A stretch of 64,000 nucleotides of DNA, taken from Bog-756 sp963704615 (lineage in GTDB: Bacteria > Actinomycetota > Acidimicrobiia > Acidimicrobiales > RAAP-2). The position numbers and the translations under genes were made by a program. The stretch is taken from assembly GCA_963704615.1 (NCBI GenBank), contig OY969923.1, forward strand, positions 1 through 64,000. Reading direction: 5' to 3'. This document shows positions 51,399-60,089 of the stretch, in pieces. Below the pieces are notes generated by a model. That model was not told the DNA's origin. It made no database searches and saw only the letters and a program-made list of their open reading frames with translations. Numbering within the stretch: the first letter of the stretch is position 1; each line of letters opens with the position of its first letter.

Positions 51399-51978
51399 TC
51401 AGGCGCTCGCCGAGTAGTAGTCGGTCGCGTCTCCCTGGAGGGCCTCGCTCGGACGGTCGTCGAGCCCCACCGAAATGATCCCTGCCGTCGTCACCCGCTG
51501 GACCTTCCGGTGGCGCGATCCGTAGTCAGAGATGGCAAAGTGCTGCGTCGATCGGTTGTCCCAGATGGCAACGTCGCCCTCCCGCCAATGCCAGCGCACG
51601 GTGTTCTCCGGACGAGTGACGGCGGCCTGCAGAGTCCGGAGGATGTCGCTCGACTCGGCCGGCCGGCCGGCGACCCGCTGGGCGAACCCTCCGAGCAGAA
51701 GGGCCGGTTCCTTCGTCTCAGGATGGACCCGTACGACCGGGTGCTCGGTTTCGAAGACGGTCGAGGTGAATTGGCGGAGGTGGTCGATCTGCTCGGGACG
51801 GGACCGGTCGGTCTCCCTTGCCACGTCGGCTCGCCCGTAGTCCTGGCCGTTCGTGTGCACCGCTCGCAGTGGATCGGGCCATGGACCGGGTCGCGGGCCG
51901 AAGGTCGCGGTAACCGGCGACGGTGTTCGCCCAGAGCGTGTTGCCGCCAGTCACGAACGGCTTCGTCAGAGTCATCAT
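51399..51978 (-). pseudogene. Broken TauD/TfdA-family dioxygenase
   Basis: The C-terminal half of an Fe(II)/2-oxoglutarate dioxygenase is visible in one frame (51399-51860: TEHPVVRVHPETKEPALLLGG, RPENTVRWHWREGDVAIWDN, then STQHFAISDYG with the distal His). The preceding family segment TGGNTLWANTVAGYRDL lies in a different frame (51718-51978). The joining point needs a frameshift near HTNGQDYG. About 150 N-terminal residues, including the HxD metal motif, are missing. It is therefore a decayed gene, next to tRNA-Pro. Intact relatives degrade taurine or alkyl sulfates for sulfur. Confidence 0.8.
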
Positions 51979-52185
51979 CGACCTTGCCGACCGTCACGAC
52001 GTTCATGACGTCGTCGCTGAGGCGTTGCTTGTCCGCGGCGCATCGCGAGAAAAGCTGACGGCCGCGATGTTGGGTGGATCGTCGTAGCCGAAGCACATGC
52101 CCGAAGGACTGTCCTCCCCTCTTCTGACCCGTCCCGGCTCGTAGGTCACCGGGGCATGCGCTCCGGAGTAGGACGGACGGCTTTC

Positions 52186-52191
52186 TAGACT
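52186..52191 (+). promoter_or_regulatory. -10 box of the phzF-like gene (leaderless promoter)
   Basis: TAGACT is 6 nt before the ATG at 52198, with no useful Shine-Dalgarno (CGGGGA is too close). The preceding stretch 51979-52185 shows no gene. Confidence 0.5.
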
Positions 52192-52197
52192 CGGGGA

Positions 52198-52962
52198 ATG
52201 ACACTCGAGCTGACCGTCGTGGATGCCTTCACCGATCAGCCCTTTTCGGGGAACCCAGCCGCCGTCGCTGTGGTGGAGGTCTTCCCCGATGATGTTCGCA
52301 TGCAGGCTGTCGCATCGGAGATGAACCTCTCGGAGACCGCCTTCGTGGTTCGGCGGAGCGACGGTGACCACGACCTGAGATGGTTCAGTCCGGTGGTCGA
52401 GATCGACCTGTGCGGCCATGCCACACTGGCTTCGGCCCATGTTCTCGGCGGGTCGGCACGATTCCACACCCGGAGCGGAGTGCTCACCTGCACCGGGGAC
52501 GCATCGGGACCGATCGAGATGGACTTTCCCGCCGATCCACCCCTCGCCACCGACATCCCGCCCGATTTGACGGTCGCCGGGGCCCGCTGGTGCGGGCGCG
52601 GTCGTTTCGATGTGCTCATCGAGCTGGAGAGCGCCGACATGGTCCGCAGCTTGCATCCTGATCTCCCGATGCTCGCGGCGTTGGGCTCTCGGGCTGTCAT
52701 CGTCACCGCAGCCGGGGACGAGCCGGGGATCGACTGCGTGAGTCGGGTCTTCGCTCCCAACACCGGCATTCCTGAGGACCCGGCGACCGGGTCGGCCCAT
52801 TGCACCCTGGCCGCGTACTGGGGCGATCGCCTGGCTACGGACCATCTGGTTGGCCGACAAGCCTCTTCGCGGGGCGGCACGATCACCATGCACCGGAAAG
52901 GCGACCGGGTCGTGCTCGGAGGCACCTGCGTGAGTATGGCCGAGGTGCGGATGATCCTGTGA
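52198..52962 (+). CDS. PhzF-family isomerase
   Basis: This 254-aa protein belongs to the diaminopimelate-epimerase fold PhzF family. It has VDAFTDQPFSGNPAAV near the start, catalytic Glu E46 in NLSETAFV, DLCGHATLASAHVL and a C-terminal PEDPATGSAHCTLAAYW. Despite the name, most members are not in phenazine pathways; no other phenazine genes are here. It probably isomerises a small metabolite. Leaderless start. Confidence 0.92.
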   Translation: MTLELTVVDAFTDQPFSGNPAAVAVVEVFPDDVRMQAVASEMNLSETAFVVRRSDGDHDLRWFSPVVEIDLCGHATLASAHVLGGSARFHTRSGVLTCTGDASGPIEMDFPADPPLATDIPPDLTVAGARWCGRGRFDVLIELESADMVRSLHPDLPMLAALGSRAVIVTAAGDEPGIDCVSRVFAPNTGIPEDPATGSAHCTLAAYWGDRLATDHLVGRQASSRGGTITMHRKGDRVVLGGTCVSMAEVRMIL

Positions 52963-53063
52963 TCACCGCCGAACCCGGCTGCCGGCTGGTGTTCGCGCCG
53001 GCTAAGGAGGGTAGGTGATGGGATCACGGCCGGGTGGCCGGACGGGTGAGCTCCGGCAGACCG

Positions 53064-53069
53064 TAGGAT
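53064..53069 (+). promoter_or_regulatory. -10 box of the aldo/keto reductase gene
   Basis: TAGGAT precedes a short leader with AAAGGAGG at 53083-53090, 8 nt before GTG 53099. Confidence 0.4.
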
Positions 53070-53098
53070 CCGTCAGATCACCAAAGGAGGCAGCGACA

Positions 53099-54064
53099 GT
53101 GGACATGGAATATCGACGCCTGGGCAAGTCGGGCCTGAAGGTCAGCGTGCTGTCCTTCGGCTCGTGGGTGACCTTCGGTCCGCAGCTCTCCGGCAGCCCC
53201 GCTGAGGACCGCCTGGCAGCGGCGTACGACGCCGGTGTCAACTTCTTCGACAATGCCGAGGCGTACTCGGCCGGTGAGTCCGAACGGATCATGGGTGAGG
53301 CCATCGCCTCGCTGGGCTGGCCCCGCCACAGCTATGTGTTGTCGACCAAGCTCTTCTGGGGGATCCACAACAACGTCAACATGCGCAACACGCTCAACCG
53401 GAAGTACCTCATGCAGGCCATCGACGGCTCGCTGGAGCGGTTCGGCCTCGAGTTCGTCGACCTGGTCTACTGTCACCGCGCCGACCCCGAGACCCCCGTC
53501 GAGGAAACGGTGAGGGCCCTGTCGGACATCATCGACAGCGGCAAGGCCCTCTACTGGGGTACGTCGGAGTGGTCAGCAGAAGCCCTGCGGGAGGCGTGGG
53601 ACATCGCCGATCGCCACAACCTGCACAAGCCGGTGGTCGAGCAGCCTCAGTACAACCTGTTCTGGAGGGATCGGGTCGAAAAGGAGTACGCCCCCCTCTA
53701 CGAGGGGATCGGCCTCGGGCTCACGACCTGGAGCCCACTTTCCTCAGGCCTGCTCACCGGCAAATATGTCGACGGAGTTCCCGAAGGATCACGGGCCACG
53801 CTCCCCGGCTACGAATGGCTGCGGAACCTCCTCACCGACCCAGTCCGCAACGACAAGGTGCGTGCCCTCCAGTCGATCGCCAAGGAGCTCGACTGCAGCC
53901 TGGCCCAGCTGGGCATTGCCTGGTGCGCCAAGAACCCACATGTGTCGTCGGTGATCACCGGGGCGAGCCGGGTAGAGCAGGTGCGCGAGAACATGGGTGC
54001 GCTCGACGTTCTGTCCCGGTTGAGTGACGACGTCATGGCTCGCATCGACCAGACCACCGCCTGA
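53099..54064 (+). CDS. Aldo/keto reductase (potassium-channel beta-subunit-like)
   Basis: This 321-aa AKR starts at GTG 53099, placed 8 nt after AAAGGAGG. The catalytic tetrad is visible: Asp and Tyr in FFDNAEAYSAGESE, Lys in VLSTKLFWG and His in LVYCHRADP. The NADPH site GASRVEQVRENMGAL is near the C-terminus. The sequence is of the Kv-beta/YghZ group, which reduces aldehydes and methylglyoxal-like compounds. No channel gene is nearby. Confidence 0.94.
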   Translation: MDMEYRRLGKSGLKVSVLSFGSWVTFGPQLSGSPAEDRLAAAYDAGVNFFDNAEAYSAGESERIMGEAIASLGWPRHSYVLSTKLFWGIHNNVNMRNTLNRKYLMQAIDGSLERFGLEFVDLVYCHRADPETPVEETVRALSDIIDSGKALYWGTSEWSAEALREAWDIADRHNLHKPVVEQPQYNLFWRDRVEKEYAPLYEGIGLGLTTWSPLSSGLLTGKYVDGVPEGSRATLPGYEWLRNLLTDPVRNDKVRALQSIAKELDCSLAQLGIAWCAKNPHVSSVITGASRVEQVRENMGALDVLSRLSDDVMARIDQTTA

Positions 54065-54072
54065 GTCGCTGG

Positions 54073-54633
54073 CTATTCCGTCGAGCCGGCGTCCCGTCGC
54101 CGATTCGGTTTGCGGTTGGGATTGGACCAAGCCTGGCCATCAGGATCGAGGTTGGCCAGCTCGAGCACCTGACGGCTGACCCGCCGAGCCAGGTAGAGCG
54201 AGAACACTGCGGCCGGGATCTCGACGAAGACAGCAAGGACGAAGGCCTCGAAAAACTGGGCGTGGCTGCCCGACGTCGTCATGTCGAACCAGGCATCGAC
54301 GAACAGCAAAGTGGCGGTGGCGGTGGCCGGCATCTGCACCCTCGGATCGATGCGGAACGCCATGTAGGCGGTCCGGGTGATGGCCAGGACCAACAGAAGA
54401 TCGAACCCGACCCAGGCGGCCCGATAGTGAAGGTCGAATTGGCGTCGGGGAAGGGTCACCGCCAACAGGCCGATCCAGGGCAACAGGACGACGGCTGCCG
54501 CTGTATACAACCACGCCGTGCGGCGCGCCCGGCGTCTGATCTCGGGGGAGGACCTGAGGCGACCAATCCCTTCCGGCGGATCGGGCACGGCGTCACTCAC
54601 CCGGGAAATCCTACGGTCAAGGCGACCCGACAT
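54073..54633 (-). CDS. Conserved actinobacterial four-helix membrane protein
   Basis: This 186-aa protein has four hydrophobic helices (about 40-62, 72-92, 103-120, 128-148) with cytosolic basic ends. The pattern LPRRQFDLHYRAAWVGFD and TLLFVDAWFDMTTS resembles a family of small membrane proteins I have seen in mycobacteria and streptomycetes, without known function. It is convergent with the aldo/keto reductase (8-bp gap). Confidence 0.72.
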   Translation of the reverse strand: MSGRLDRRISRVSDAVPDPPEGIGRLRSSPEIRRRARRTAWLYTAAAVVLLPWIGLLAVTLPRRQFDLHYRAAWVGFDLLLVLAITRTAYMAFRIDPRVQMPATATATLLFVDAWFDMTTSGSHAQFFEAFVLAVFVEIPAAVFSLYLARRVSRQVLELANLDPDGQAWSNPNRKPNRRRDAGSTE

Positions 54634-54718
54634 CTGATCTCGTCCAAGAGCCGGACCCCGACAGGCTCATTCCGGTGCACCGCGAATACCCGTGAATGGA
54701 AGTCCCGTGAACGCGGAG

Positions 54719-56842
54719 TTACGGCGTGACGCGGCTGCGGCGGCCGTCATCGACCAGCGGGCTGCGTTCCAGGGCGGCGGCCTCGAGCGCTTCCTGGGTG
54801 GCTATGCCCACGATCGTGGGCACGCGAGGCCACCGCCCATCGGCGTCGAGTGACCACGACTGCTTGTCGTCGGCGAGGTTCAGCTGCAGGATCTGCTCGA
54901 GTTGCATCACCGCCTCGGCATCGGCCACCGGAATCATGGCTTCGACCCGACGGTCCAGATTCCTCCGGCGCAGGTCGGCCGACCCGATGTAGTAGGTGGC
55001 GGGTCGTCCCCCGACCCCACCGAAACGGAGGATCCGTGAATGCTCGAGAAAGCGCCCAACGATCGATCGAACCCGAATGGTGTCGGACAGTCCGGGCACA
55101 CCCGGCCGGAGGCAGCAGATGCCGCGGATGATCAGATCGATGGGAACCCCGGCCTGCGAGGCGCGGTAGAGGGCGTCCATCACGTCGACGTCGTCCAACC
55201 CATTCACCTTGATGGCAATACGCCCGTCCGGACCCGCCTTTGCCTCCTCGTCGACGAGTTCGATGACCCGATCGCGGATCCCCCCCGGCGAGGTCACCAA
55301 TTCCTGGTAGTGAGGAGGTTGGCTGAATCCGGTGATGTAGTTGAAGAAGCGGGTCACGTCCGCGCCCAGCGCCGGCCTCGATGACAACACCCCCAGGTCT
55401 TCGTACATGCGGGCCGTCTTCGGGTTGTAGTTTCCGGTGCCGACGTGGCAATACAGCCGGACGGCATCACCCTCTTGGCGGACCACCAGAGTTGTCTTCG
55501 CATGCGTCTTGAGTCCCATCAGCCCGTAGATAACGTGGGCTCCCGCCTCTTCGAGAGCTCGGGCCCAACCGATGTTGGCCTCCTCGTCGAAGCGGGCCGT
55601 CACCTCCACCAACACGGCGACCTGCTTGCCGTGCTCTGCCGCCCGCACCAGAGCAGCGACAACGGGGCTGTCACCCGACGTCCGATAGAGGCACTGTTTG
55701 ATGGCCAGGACGTGGGCGTCGTCGGCAGCCTCGTTGATCAGTTCCTCCACCGACGCGGAAAATGAATCGTAGGGGTGATGGACGAGTACATCCTGGCGAT
55801 CGAGCACTCCAAAGATGTTGATGCCCTCGTCCGGCTCCACGGCGGCAAATGCCGGAGGGATGAGCGGGGTCCAGGGTGGGTCGTGAAGCTCGGGACGGTC
55901 GAGCGCGTAAATAGCCCACAGGCATTCGAGACCCAACGGTCCGGCGAATCGGTAGACGTCGTCGGGGCTCAATCCAAGCTCTTCCGTAAGGCGCTCGACC
56001 GGGCCTTCAGAGGTCCTCGAGTCGATCTCCAACCGAACCACGGGAAGGAACCGGCGCCGGCGCAGTTCCTCCTGGAGGGCCAGCAGAAGATCGTCGGCGG
56101 CGTCATCATCCAAGGCCAGGTCGGCATCACGGGTCACCCTGAAGATGCAGGGGGCACCAACGTCCATGCCGGGGAACAGTTCGTCGATGAAGGCCACCAG
56201 GATTTGCTCGAGGGGTATGAATCGTTGACCGCCGGCCAGGGGAAGCAGTCGGGCCACGTTCGGCGGGACCTTGACCCGGGCAAAACGAGAAGTGCCGTCT
56301 TTGCGGTTGCGGACTTCCACACCGACGTTGAGCGAGAGGTTGGAGATGTACGGGAACGGATGGCTCGGATCGACGGTCAGGGGGGTAACCACCGGCAGGA
56401 TCAGGCGATCGAAGACCTCGTGGAGGTAGGTCCGATCGACCTCGTCCAAGGCATCCCAGTCACTCAGCTCGATCCCCTCGGTCCGGAGAGCGGGAGCCAG
56501 CTCATCCAGCAACAGCCTCTCTTGCCTCCGGACCATGCGCTCCAGCGAGGCTCGGACATCTCGCAGGAGCTGGTCCGGAGTGCTGCCATTGAGAGCCAGA
56601 GACTTGATGCCGGCAACGACCTGGCGCCTCAGTCCCGCCACCTGGACCTGGAAGAACTCGTCGATCCGCTCGCTGAAGAGGACCAGGAATTTGACCCTTT
56701 CCAGCAGGGGTAGGTCCGGATCGGCCACCAGATCGAGCAGCCGGTCGTTGAAGTCGAGGTCAGAGAGCTGGCGGGCGAAGAAGCGAGGAGATGAAGCCGC
56801 CTCCTCCCCGTCCCGGGAGCCCCGCAGGGCTTCGATGCTCAT
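54719..56842 (-). CDS. ppk: Polyphosphate kinase 1
   Basis: This 707-aa PPK1 makes inorganic polyphosphate from ATP reversibly. The N-terminal helical domain starts with RFFARQLSDLDFNDRLL. The phospho-histidine is H466 in YCHVGTGNYNPKTAR, and a second active-site segment is YYIGSADLRRRNLDRR. There is no linked ppx gene. TATCGT lies 6 nt before the ATG, giving a leaderless transcript. The gene is divergent from the soluble pyrophosphatase. Confidence 0.96.
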   Translation of the reverse strand: MSIEALRGSRDGEEAASSPRFFARQLSDLDFNDRLLDLVADPDLPLLERVKFLVLFSERIDEFFQVQVAGLRRQVVAGIKSLALNGSTPDQLLRDVRASLERMVRRQERLLLDELAPALRTEGIELSDWDALDEVDRTYLHEVFDRLILPVVTPLTVDPSHPFPYISNLSLNVGVEVRNRKDGTSRFARVKVPPNVARLLPLAGGQRFIPLEQILVAFIDELFPGMDVGAPCIFRVTRDADLALDDDAADDLLLALQEELRRRRFLPVVRLEIDSRTSEGPVERLTEELGLSPDDVYRFAGPLGLECLWAIYALDRPELHDPPWTPLIPPAFAAVEPDEGINIFGVLDRQDVLVHHPYDSFSASVEELINEAADDAHVLAIKQCLYRTSGDSPVVAALVRAAEHGKQVAVLVEVTARFDEEANIGWARALEEAGAHVIYGLMGLKTHAKTTLVVRQEGDAVRLYCHVGTGNYNPKTARMYEDLGVLSSRPALGADVTRFFNYITGFSQPPHYQELVTSPGGIRDRVIELVDEEAKAGPDGRIAIKVNGLDDVDVMDALYRASQAGVPIDLIIRGICCLRPGVPGLSDTIRVRSIVGRFLEHSRILRFGGVGGRPATYYIGSADLRRRNLDRRVEAMIPVADAEAVMQLEQILQLNLADDKQSWSLDADGRWPRVPTIVGIATQEALEAAALERSPLVDDGRRSRVTP

Positions 56843-56848
56843 CAGCTA

Positions 56849-56854
56849 ACGATA
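56849..56854 (-). promoter_or_regulatory. -10 box of ppk (leaderless promoter)
   Basis: TATCGT on the minus strand is 6 nt upstream of the ppk ATG at 56842. Confidence 0.5.
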
Positions 56855-57013
56855 GCAACCGAGCCGAATCTCCGACCCGGGGCGATTCAGCCAACCATGC
56901 CCCCCTTCGTGAAGCCGGCGGTGGCTCAGGTCACCGGATCCGCATCCTCGAGCGCGGACCGAGCCGTCAGTAGAGAACAATGGGTACGCGCTCGTCGACG
57001 AAAGGCACACGAC

Positions 57014-57514
57014 GTGAGCACCGAAAGCTCGATCGAGGTCATTGTGGAGATCCCCCGCGGGAGCCGCAACAAGTACGAGTACGACCACGACCGCCACATC
57101 ATCCGGCTCGACCGGCGCCTGTATACCGCCACGTTCTACCCGGCCGACTACGGGTTCGTCCCCGATACGTTGGCCGAGGACGGCGATCCACTCGATGCAC
57201 TGGTCTTGCTGGACGAACCGACATTCCCCGGGTGCCTGGTCGAGTGCCGACCGGTGGGAGTGTTCTCGATGACCGACGAGAAGGGACCCGACGCCAAGAT
57301 CATCGCCGTGGCCTGTGGCGACCCGATGTGGGCAGAAGTGCGAGACGTCGAGGGGCTCCCTACCAATCTGAGGCTGGAGATCCCCCATTTCTTCGAGGTC
57401 TACAAGGATCTCGAACCGGACAAGATGACCGAAGTGGGAGGCTTCCGCGGCCCGGAGGCCGCGTGGGAAGAAATCGACCGCTGTTTCGAACGGGCCCGAT
57501 CAGTCGGCCCTTAG
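57014..57514 (+). CDS. ppa: Inorganic pyrophosphatase (family I)
   Basis: This 166-aa soluble Mg2+-dependent PPase has the family signature D-G-D-P-L-D (EDGDPLDALVLLDEP), IEVIVEIPRGSRNKYEYD at the start and the acidic loop GPDAKIIAVA. GTG 57014 is chosen because AAAGG is 8 nt upstream and it gives the normal family length; the frame is open back to 56897. It pulls biosynthetic reactions forward. It is divergent from ppk, a sensible phosphate-metabolism pair. Confidence 0.95.
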   Translation: MSTESSIEVIVEIPRGSRNKYEYDHDRHIIRLDRRLYTATFYPADYGFVPDTLAEDGDPLDALVLLDEPTFPGCLVECRPVGVFSMTDEKGPDAKIIAVACGDPMWAEVRDVEGLPTNLRLEIPHFFEVYKDLEPDKMTEVGGFRGPEAAWEEIDRCFERARSVGP

Positions 57515-57578
57515 CCCGGGGTGGCGAAGCCAGCGTCCTCCAGCGAGAAGCCCCCGCCGGAGATGCTGAACGAGGGAA

Positions 57579-57857
57579 TCAGGCGAGTACTTGTGCTTTG
57601 GCCGCGGCGAACTCTTGGTCGGTCAGTGCACCCGAGTCGTGCAAGGTGGCCAACTGCTGTAGCTGGGCAATCCTGTCCGAGGCATCCGGCGGCCCTGCCG
57701 CGGGTGCGGGAGCCGGCGCCGGAGCCGGAGCAGGTTCGGGTTGTGGGGCAGCCCCGGATTGCTGCATGGCCCGGTTGGTCCCGGCTTTGGCCCCCATATA
57801 GGCCACACCGCCGACGGCGGCGGCCCTCAGAAGCGGGCGTCTGCGCACGAGAGGCAT
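57579..57857 (-). CDS. Small SHOCT-domain protein
   Basis: This 92-aa protein has an N-terminal basic/hydrophobic segment (RRRPLLRAAAVGGVAYMGAK), a Pro/Ala linker made of PAPA repeats (about 40-55) and a C-terminal SHOCT helix pair (LQQLATLHDSGALTDQEFAAAK). SHOCT proteins are frequent in actinobacteria and associate with membranes or DNA; function unknown. It precedes no obvious partner except the small CMD protein 14 bp upstream in the same direction. Confidence 0.8.
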   Translation of the reverse strand: MPLVRRRPLLRAAAVGGVAYMGAKAGTNRAMQQSGAAPQPEPAPAPAPAPAPAAGPPDASDRIAQLQQLATLHDSGALTDQEFAAAKAQVLA

Positions 57858-57871
57858 GATCTGACCTCCCC

Positions 57872-58216
57872 TCAGTCCTCTTCGGCATCGAGTTCGATGC
57901 CGAGAGCAAAGGCAATCTCCGCCGCCGCGGACACGATCCGGACGTTGCCTACGGTCGGATTGAGGGCGACGAGGAGACCGAGAATCTCCTCAGGACTCAC
58001 CCCGGCGTCCAGGGCGAAGGCGACCTGAAACACATAGGAGGCGGGCGCCGCGTCCGCGGCGATCAGAGCTGCGATGTTTGCCAGCGCATAGGTCTTCGGA
58101 TCGAGACCGGAGGCTTCGAGATTGTCAAGACGTGCCTTGAACAATCCTTCGAGAGCGCTGGCGTCATGCTGGGCGACGCCCAGGAGAACATCGCTGGTAG
58201 CGGTCGACACGGCCAT
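57872..58216 (-). CDS. Carboxymuconolactone decarboxylase (CMD)-fold protein lacking cysteines
   Basis: This 114-aa all-helical protein follows the CMD/AhpD pattern (TYALANIAALIAADAAP, then FALDAGVSPEEILGLLVAL). AhpD-type enzymes use a CxxC; this protein has no cysteine at all, so it cannot be a thiol peroxidase partner. It may be structural or ligand-binding. It is followed by the SHOCT gene (14 bp), and the two probably form an operon. Confidence 0.75.
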   Translation of the reverse strand: MAVSTATSDVLLGVAQHDASALEGLFKARLDNLEASGLDPKTYALANIAALIAADAAPASYVFQVAFALDAGVSPEEILGLLVALNPTVGNVRIVSAAAEIAFALGIELDAEED

Positions 58217-58338
58217 GGTGAATCCTCCACTTGTGTTTCGGGAATCGTCGGTTGCAAACAGCGGTGGGCGACGGGCCGGAACCCCCGGCGCCTTTCCTCA
58301 CCCTACCTGAAAAGGTCGTTGTTCCAAAGGGCGATCCA

Positions 58339-58368
58339 GACGGACCGGGATGCCGGAGCCCGTCCGTC
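58339..58368. terminator. Possible hairpin between ardC-like and CMD genes
   Basis: GACGGAC (58339-58345) pairs with GTCCGTC (58362-58368) across 16 nt. It could end the ArdC-like transcript (leftward). The remaining gap 58217-58410 shows no gene. Confidence 0.35.
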
Positions 58369-58410
58369 GGACAGGGCAGAACGACGGAGCGATCTGGCCC
58401 GTCTGTCGCG

Positions 58411-59274
58411 CTAGGCCGCCTCCTCCTCGTCCGCGCCTTCTTCGCCCACCTCGCTGCCGTCGCTGTTCTCGCTCCTTCCGCTGAGACCCAGGCGACTGAG
58501 GATGGTGGCGGACGCAGTTTGGATGTGGGAACCCGACGCTTTGATGGCGGACACGGCCTGTTCTCCACCGCCAGCCCAGGTGGCCACATAACCGAAGGTA
58601 TAACTACCCGTGTCCAAGCCGATGTGCTGGCACACCACGTAGGCGGTCGATTCGGCCTCCAACTCGGCGAGAGGTCGGTCGGTCTGATCCCGGTGGAGCA
58701 GAGCATGGGCGATCTCATGAGTCAAGGTCTTGATCTGCTGAGCAGTGGAATTGCAGGATTCGACACGGATGCGACGGAGGTTGAAGGCACAGTCGCCGTT
58801 GAGCCCCCCAGGCAGCGGTGCGAATTCGACCGAGTAGCCCACGGACTCGGCCACATCGATCAGCCCGGTGAGACAGTTCGCCGGCCCGTCCCCCGAGAGA
58901 TTGCGACAGACGGCCGGCAGCTCTTCCCCCTCAGTCTGCGAGACGTCGAAGACGGGCACGTGTTTGAAACCGCGTACCTCCCGATCGCCTCTGGCGCCGA
59001 CCGGGCCGGGCTTACTGGCAACCATCGGGGCCACGATCCAGATGGCCTGTTCTCCCTTTCGGACACACCGGCCCAGCTTCTTCCAGGTACTGAAACCGGC
59101 CACCTGACGCGCCTCCGGCAACTGCGCGTTGATGAGGACGGCATTGCCGAAGCTGTAGCGATGGAACCGGCTCTGACACGCCAGATGTCGGATCCACTGA
59201 TCAGACGTGGTGAGCGAGGAAATCCCGTCGCTCAGCTGGGTGAGCAACTCCGTTCGACGATCGGTCGATCTCAT
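58411..59274 (-). CDS. ArdC-like antirestriction / ssDNA-binding metallopeptidase-fold protein
   Basis: This 287-aa protein starts at ATG 59274 after AAGGAAGGAA. The N-terminal ssDNA-binding domain (about 1-130) has the family pattern FHRYSFGNAVLINAQLP and AGFSTWKKLGRCVRKGEQAI. The C-terminal zincin-like domain has H186-EIAH190 and a following Glu in ELEAES. ArdC proteins are carried by conjugative plasmids and ICEs and protect incoming single strands from restriction. The C-terminal tail is acidic. It is preceded by a 16-bp tandem repeat. No other transfer genes are nearby, so it is a solitary mobile-element relic or a domesticated gene. Confidence 0.85.
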   Translation of the reverse strand: MRSTDRRTELLTQLSDGISSLTTSDQWIRHLACQSRFHRYSFGNAVLINAQLPEARQVAGFSTWKKLGRCVRKGEQAIWIVAPMVASKPGPVGARGDREVRGFKHVPVFDVSQTEGEELPAVCRNLSGDGPANCLTGLIDVAESVGYSVEFAPLPGGLNGDCAFNLRRIRVESCNSTAQQIKTLTHEIAHALLHRDQTDRPLAELEAESTAYVVCQHIGLDTGSYTFGYVATWAGGGEQAVSAIKASGSHIQTASATILSRLGLSGRSENSDGSEVGEEGADEEEAA

Positions 59275-59292
59275 TCTCGAATTCCTTCCTTG

Positions 59293-59324
59293 TTTGACGG
59301 GGTCTGCGTTTGACGGGGTCCGCG
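59293..59324. repeat. 16-bp tandem repeat upstream of the ardC-like gene
   Basis: TTTGACGGGGTCTGCG and TTTGACGGGGTCCGCG lie head to tail (15 of 16 identical), 19 nt upstream of the ArdC-like start. This is a likely operator or promoter duplication. Confidence 0.6.
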
Positions 59325-59750
59325 ACCTCCGGGCGATGGGAGCCGAGCGAGAATCACCACATCGGGCGCATCGGGGCATGGGTACCGCAGGAGGTGACAC
59401 AGCAGGGTGGGCCCCAACCAAGGGCGATCGGTGTCGCTTGCCCGCTCCCTTCCATCCGTGGGAGCTGCGGCGTCACCGGCCGGACTGCAAGAGCGCGTCC
59501 GTGGGATCGAACGGTAGATCCAACCTGTGACAGCGGAGGGTGGCGGGATGGAGCGCCAATGCCAAGCCTTCTCCGTGGTCGAGACCTCTGCCAAATCACG
59601 CCTTCGAAGACGAGTCCCCCGGCGTTCTCGAAACGGTCTCCGCCGCTCCGCTCGTGAGAGTGTTCCGACGCCCTGGTGCGTCGGGCCAGAGCCACACTCG
59701 AATCGGTGAACAACTAACCTCGCTGAGGCAGTTCAACCAGCACGCTCTTC
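59325..59750. other. Gene-free stretch between the ardC-like gene and tRNA-Ala
   Basis: I see no convincing coding region, RNA or repeat in these 426 bp. It must contain the tRNA-Ala promoter. Confidence 0.4.
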
Positions 59751-59827
59751 GGGGATGTAGCTCAGTTGGCTAGAGCACCTGCTTTGCAAGCAGGGGGTCA
59801 CGGGTTCGAGTCCCGTCATCTCCACCA
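59751..59827 (+). tRNA. tRNA-Ala (TGC anticodon) with encoded CCA
   Basis: Acceptor GGGGATG/CATCTCC (one G-U pair), D-arm GCTC...GAGC, anticodon stem CCTGC/GCAGG with loop TTTGCAA (anticodon TGC), T-arm ACGGG-TTCGAGT-CCCGT, then A and CCA at 59824-59827. Confidence 0.97.
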
Positions 59828-59831
59828 TCGT

Positions 59832-59859
59832 GGGCTTGAGTCCATGGGCTTGAGTCCAT
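59832..59859. repeat. 14-bp tandem repeat just after tRNA-Ala
   Basis: GGGCTTGAGTCCAT is repeated exactly twice, starting 4 nt after the tRNA CCA end. It may be an attachment scar or slippage product. The remainder to 60089 shows no gene beyond the amidohydrolase leader. Confidence 0.6.
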
Positions 59860-60089
59860 GTGTGTGAGTTCGGTAGGTGTGTCTCACGCTGGCTCCGGTA
59901 CCTGTGGCTCATTCGCTCCAATGCAGCACCCAGCCGCCGGTCGGGATGACCAGAGCAACTGGATGAGGAGGGCGTTACTTTGGACCACCGCGTGGCTGTC
60001 ACCACGCGCAGGCTGCTATGCCGTCGCCAGCACTAACCTCAGCGGTAGGGCGTCTGTGCCTTGGTCTTCAAGCCTGGAGGATGAACCTT

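Noticed and set aside
52198..52962. Phenazine biosynthesis cluster
   Set aside because: Only a PhzF-fold gene is present; no phzA/B/D/E/G homologues nearby, and most PhzF-like proteins are unrelated to phenazines.
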